Origin: Perkinsus olseni
Taxonomy: Eukaryota > Perkinsozoa > Perkinsida > Perkinsidae
Assembly (NCBI GenBank): GCA_013115135.1
Contig: JABANP010000260.1
Span: forward strand, 1-64,000
Length of the DNA stretch: 64,000 bases
Direction of reading: 5' to 3'
In this document: positions 57,301-64,000 of the stretch, piece after piece
Numbering within the stretch: position 1 is the first letter of the stretch
Layout of the letters: every line of letters starts with the position of its first letter
Made by a program: the position numbers and the translations under genes
Notes under the pieces: model-generated
The model's database searches: none
What the model was told of the DNA's origin: nothing
Seen by the model: only the letters and a program-made list of their open reading frames with translations

Positions 57301-57645
57301 CCGAAAGGGAAGGACAGTTTGCAACGGAGCCGAAGCACGGATCAATAAGCCACTCGTTTAACGGTGTGAGTATCTGTCATTCATTTTTTTGGTGGCTGTA
57401 ACTAAAGTCTTTCGGAGAAAATTTCCGAGGAAACTTCATTCTTTCCAAACTTTCGGGTCACCAAACAAGAAAAATTTCAAAAGATTTTTGTCAAAAAAAT
57501 CAATCAAAAAGAGCATCCCGAGCTGCGGTACACAACACTGAGGAACCGTGATGAGACTAGTAATTATTGTTCTTACCAAGGATCGATACAGAAGGTTCTG
57601 CTGCGGCGTTCCAGGCTCCCTCAGACCCTCCCGCCGCAACGACAT
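51308..57645 (-). CDS. SulP/SLC26 anion transporter with STAS domain
   Basis: Exons follow the SulP order: MSLRREGLREPGTPQQNLLY, KRDIRGGVVLGLVAISQSMA, GTGAMMALMTGEQVVKYPDI, QLALITGVALWVMAALRMSF, LVRFISRPALSGF, AFVILATQMKDFFGLR, LGVLVVVIIEGSKRFKATPY, YDINAGSELTALG, FGAMPVQGGMSRTSLGYASG, VAGLVAAVVAVGVLALLTPL and RCALAGIIITAATHLMDFHH. A STAS domain follows: AKTIPGILVFGVNGPLIFAN, VVIQLGGVPIVDATAVQ and SSRGVTLWFAGAQGSVRKII. Near the C-terminus is an IQ-like helix (AAVIIQRWWRSQ), a possible calmodulin site. The family moves sulfate, chloride or oxalate. One G is surplus near 54560. About 1.1 kb between TPLM and RCALAG is longer than expected. Confidence 0.82.
51584..51626 (-). repeat. 43-nt SulP intron with antisense F1
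   Basis: From GTATATAATT to GGTCTTTAG. CGCGCCACGAAATT on the coding strand corresponds to plus 51599-51612. Confidence 0.75.
51723..51756 (+). repeat. F3 element
   Basis: GTTGAGAAATTGCAAGATTC, then CGCAAGATTTCAAG, antisense to the SulP gene. A second copy lies at 51544-51580. Confidence 0.65.
52286..52337 (-). repeat. SulP intron beginning with F2
   Basis: The 52-nt intron starts GTATCTTAGGTTGAGC; the element supplies the donor. The next intron (about 52022-52056) starts GTTGAAACTAAGATACC, a reversed relative. Confidence 0.8.
53300..54190 (-). other. Coding-like segment inside the SulP gene
   Basis: Minus-strand frames read VYIPASPQIYPTFGAAEDQL, LSGLPSKERMVLNNSYSFGE and, after a possible intron, KNLSEEVEELVTDVGATGGP. 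SulP proteins have no domain at this place. It could be an inserted cytoplasmic loop, a nested gene or chance. Confidence 0.35.
54765..54797 (+). repeat. F3 element in the SulP gene
   Basis: GTTGAGGAAACGCTAGAGAG, then CAAGATTTCAAG, antisense to the gene. Confidence 0.65.
56961..57013 (-). repeat. SulP intron containing F2
   Basis: GTGAGTAG, then a perfect GTATCTTAGGTTGAAGC, then a second AAGATACG before the acceptor GGCTTCAG. Confidence 0.8.
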
Positions 57646-57872
57646 AGTGAAGGGATGAATTTCAGTAACAAGATTGCTTTCTTAAAAGAAGCGCGCGCCC
57701 AGAAAGTAAGAAATTAGCCTCGGAAATTGTACAGCATACCAGCGCTCGAAAAAAATCTTGTCGAAAATGAGAGCTCCTAAATTTTTCACTGGTCGCCTCG
57801 GTATCGAAAATTGGGGATTGGGCCGCTGAAAGCCGCCTTCAATTGAAGGAGGGATATCATTTTAGTTTTGTA

Positions 57873-58524
57873 ATGTCTAAAGGCGCCGAGGCCTCAACGA
57901 GACTTTGGAGGAATCGTCGTAAAGATGCGGCCCCTCCGACCATACCGGAAGGGGGCCTGCCTGAGGATGATACGTCTTTCGCGATGGACCGTTATGAGGA
58001 TGACCATCAGCAACCTAAGATGCTCGGGTGAGTATCTTATATTCTGTGAAGTGCATGGATCGACCTGGTGTGCAGAGGTGGCCGGAAGTCGGGGAAAAAG
58101 AGAGTTCATCGAGAGGGCGGCTGAATGAGACGTCGAGGCAATTGTCACGGTTCAGTTTGACCTCACAGGCGAGCAGCTTCTCACAATTGGAGTAGGGAGA
58201 GGTCCCCGGATCGATCCCTCCACCCTGCTTTTGTCAGACGCTCTGGGATGTCGTCAACCTATCGACCCCCTCCGCCCCAAACCGATTGCTGTGCTTGCCT
58301 TGGTACCACTGGGCTCACCACGGGCTTGGTGGTATCTTTTATTCTTGCAGGTGCGGCTGTTCGGTGGTGCTTCGGCGTGGACCCCACGGGCAGGGAAATG
58401 CTGAATCGTCGAGATCGTCGTCTTGTCGCTCAGCATGAGAAATTGGTAGTAAGAGAGCGTTGGGGGGAGACTGGGAGAAGTTGTATTTTCTCTCACCTGT
58501 TTCAACTCGTGAAATCACTGGTCT
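57873..58524 (+). CDS. Small single-pass membrane protein
   Basis: ATG 57873 begins MSKGAEASTRLWRNRRKDAA and an acidic stretch ending DDHQQPKMLG. A short exon follows, then one with RPPPPQTDCCACLGTTG, a membrane helix (LTTGLVVSFILAGAAVRWCF) and GVDPTGREMLNRRDRRLVAQ. Joining the first and last exons into one gene is my inference. No family recognised. The first intron is F2 long form (58028-58075); the second (58150-58237) is tRNA-like. Confidence 0.5.
58028..58075 (+). repeat. F2 long-form intron
   Basis: GTGAGTATCTTATATTCTG, then GAAGTGCATGGATCGACCTG, then GTGTGCAG. It matches IMPDH intron 5 over most of its length. Confidence 0.8.
58150..58237 (+). repeat. Intron with tRNA-like 3' end and T run (F4)
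   Basis: Contains CCCGGATCGATCCCTCCACC, then CTGCTTTTGTCAG. Confidence 0.6.
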
Positions 58525-60069
58525 GAGAAGTTGTTATTTGGTAACTGGGCGATGGCCTCTCGGCGTAGTGATGCATGGTTCGGGGAGCCTGGGAATATCC
58601 TCACGTCTGGGTCACATGACGTTGACCTGCGGAAATTTAGTCTGGCCATTGATTAGTGGCTTTCAATAGCTATTTATCATTCGTTTACTATCCCTATTAA
58701 TTGGAAGTCTTTGAGTAATAACTGGGCCTTGCCGGGTCGGTGTAGTAACGTACTCGTTGTGGAAGTAGTTTGAAAAGGACCTCAGTCCGCCAACGCATGG
58801 GGACTCTTATTGACATGCAAGCTTGTGATGATAAATCGCCGTGCTTAAAGTCAATGGCATTGATATCTTATCCAACTGCTTTAGGGTCCCCTCGGCGAGG
58901 GGTTGTTGGTGGCACCGCCGCCACCCAAATTGGAGCATTCTATCACGGACAGAGTTCGGGATCAGGTCATAGGCGAGGGGGTTGGGGGGGAGGCGGGTTC
59001 GACATTTTCGATGCTTCGGGAGGTCTAAAAGTTTATACCGTTACCGTAGAGAAGTTATACTGCTCGCAACTTGTGGAAAGTGTCCTTCTCGAACCGTAGG
59101 CGTGTCTCGTTCCTCATTTACAGGCATCTTTCATATCGGATTAACACTCATCAAGGGCACGAGATTTTGCTCGGGAGAGTCTCGCACGCCCGCTTTGAGA
59201 GCACGTCAGAGTACTTGTTAACATTTAGTTTACCATGTTTGTATAGCGCCCTCTTACGCAGTGAGAGTCAGTTTCTATCGATGAGAATTCATCGTCCGTC
59301 TCGCCCCGCCGAGCTTTAATCACTCTCGTGTGTCATAGCGAGCCCAGTGGCAGTTCTGGTGTAGTGGAACTCATGAAAACTTGTCTCATCGCTCTTGACG
59401 GACCCCGAGGATCGGATGGAGTGGTATCAGGTGTATGAGATTCAGCGTCAACGGAAGTGACCGGACTAGTTTTATAAATCCTGGGATGAATGGAAATGCC
59501 CTAGGGGCGACGCGGTCACCGCCCGGGCATGGCGGACCGGACACCGCTATGGACCATACTGATATTGTCAGTCTGAGACTCAAGTTGGACCCAACGAGGA
59601 AGGTTACGTCAAAGTAGGGCGTTGAGGAAATGCAAGAGAGCAAGATTTATGAATATGCAGATACAGATGGACGGGAATTCGTCTGGGGAAGGGAGGCTAT
59701 GCCTCAGTGTAGTACTGGGAGGATCGTTGCCGGGTTAGCACTCGCCTCTCTGCTCACGTTCCTCGACTGTGTGTCCCGTGCGTATCAAAGCGCCACACGG
59801 TTAGGTTGGGTCGTTCGGTCGCGACAGACCTGCACAGGATGGTGGAGTACCGCTGGGCATTTCATCTGCCATCGTTTGTGCCTCGAGTTTGTTGGTGTGG
59901 GCGGGTATAGTCGAAATAGGGCGTCGGCTCTCCGGTCGACGCGAAGTTAAGGGGAACTGATATAAATAGATAATATCTATATGATATATCTGTCAATATA
60001 GATAACGGCATGAACTTTCCGTCCGCGATAACACTTCCGGGAGCGACAGAGATGGAATTAGAGGTTGGA
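58525..60069. other. No clear gene; F3 element and AT-rich tract
   Basis: Short ORFs only. F3 lies at 59621-59648. An AT-rich tract of ATAGATA and ATATCTATATG units lies at about 59957-60004, just upstream of the kinase gene, and could be its promoter region. Confidence 0.4.
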
Positions 60070-62996
<2,927 letters not shown>

Positions 62997-63254
62997 GCAG
63001 AAGCTTGCTTGATGGTCTCCGAGGATGATGATAACGATGAGACCGGGGGACTTCGACCAACCTCGATGTCCCGACGGGCAGCCTTCTCGAAAACCCTGCA
63101 CGGTGATGCAGATTTACGCTTAACCAGTTGCTTGAAACAAAGCAGTCCTGATAGTGGAAACTGCGTGGATCCTGTGAGCAGTAATACAGTGGAGTTCTGC
63201 CTGATACTGCTCTGTCTCCTTCGGAGGCTCTTCTCATCCAAGGGGCTTTGCGTA

Positions 63255-63275
63255 CGGGCCGTACGGTACGGCCCG
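63255..63275. repeat. Perfect 21-bp palindrome
   Basis: CGGGCCGTAC, a central G, then GTACGGCCCG. Just downstream TCGTACAAT occurs twice (63294 and 63306). Confidence 0.9.
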
Positions 63276-63489
63276 AAAACGGCATGAGGGGTCGTACAAT
63301 CGGGTCGTACAATTTGGCTTCATTTGACGCTGATGCCTTGGTGCCTCCTCATGTTCCCATTGCTGGCTTGGTGGCAACGTTTGCTCTTTGCGCTCTGAGG
63401 AGCTGTTGAATCTCAATCTCGGCGATGTCCGCTTTACTTCATCTCCGCCGCGGGTATCGAAGACGTTGTTAATGAAATGTTCAAAGACG

Positions 63490-63770
63490 GATGGGGCAGG
63501 GGGATCGCTATCAAGTTCCTCGCTGCAAGCCCGCTGACTATGCTCACGCCATGTATCGACGGCTACCACCTGAGCTACGGATGGCCTACACTTCCGCTGT
63601 CAGCGAGTACCTTCGGCAGAACTTCTGGCAACGGCCCCACTCAGCTCTCACACGGTCACCGTCTTCTCAATCTCAACCATTCGCCTCGGTTTTCTTGGTT
63701 CAGCGAAAGTGCGGTGCATCTGGATGCTCCAGTGAACTCGCGATTCAGTCAAGCTGTAGCTCAGAATAGA
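63490..63770 (+). CDS. Possible gene near the right edge, unknown
   Basis: An open frame reads GDRYQVPRCKPADYAHAMYR then RLPPELRMAYTSAVSEYLRQ, which has protein-like composition, then turns low-complexity. No family recognised; it may be a short exon. Confidence 0.3.
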
Positions 63771-64000
63771 GCCGGCTGAGGCTACCTCGTCTTTGTAGAG
63801 GCCTGCACGGTTACGTAGCTCCGATAATTCGGCGTGCCTTCGGCCGGTGCGACGCTTGTGTGAGGATGTCTTTAAGCCCAGAGCTCCGGGTCTCGACCCA
63901 TATCAACGATGCAGTAGACTAAGTATGAAGGGAATATATTATACCAACTATAACCAGTATCAAGCAAATGTAATTGCTATGTAAACTGAGTCCGAGATGA

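Overview
The window reads as nuclear DNA of an intron-rich protist, most likely an alveolate close to Perkinsus. This is an inference, not a database result. It rests on genes cut into many short exons by GT-AG introns of mostly 35-110 nt, a calcium-dependent protein kinase with EF-hands, plasma-membrane transporters, pepsin-like proteases, and secreted proteins I cannot match to any known family. There are no bacterial operons or ribosome binding sites. Exon structures were spliced by eye from GT-AG sites and family conservation, so ends are approximate unless stated.

Layout. 0.5-8.3 kb (mostly minus): a secreted protein, a C2-domain membrane protein and an FKBP isomerase. 8.6-19.4 kb (plus): a zinc-finger gene, an IMP dehydrogenase homologue without its catalytic residues, a SANT/Myb protein, a coiled-coil protein and a signal peptide peptidase. 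21-22.3 kb: a pepsin-like protease. 23.5-28.3 kb (minus): two tandem ferroportin-like transporters. 28.4-34.7 kb (minus): SPRY and WW-like genes, then three genes built from a shared secreted module. 35-43.5 kb (plus): peroxin PEX2, a MINDY deubiquitinase, tRNA-Asn and a HEAT-repeat phosphatase regulator. 44.7-45.8 kb: a second protease-like gene with a damaged active site. 47.6-50.3 kb (minus): a charged repeat protein. 51.3-57.6 kb (minus): a SulP/SLC26 anion transporter. 57.9-63 kb (plus): a small membrane protein and a calcium-dependent kinase. A possible gene starts near the right edge.

The most notable signal is in the introns. At least five families of short dispersed sequences recur in introns of unrelated genes, in both orientations, often supplying or abutting a splice site: F1 (AATTTCGTGGCGCG), F2 (GTATCTTAGGTTGAAGC and a longer form), F3 (GTTGAGGAAATGCAAGA), F4 (tRNA-derived, with B box and often a T run) and F5 (GCGGAGCGAAGC). 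This looks like active or recent intron gain from short mobile sequences (introner-like elements), including introns made from tRNA-derived sequence. I could not test novelty.

Caution: at least ten otherwise convincing genes need a one-base change, usually inside a run of identical bases, to keep their frame. Assembly error is the simplest reading.
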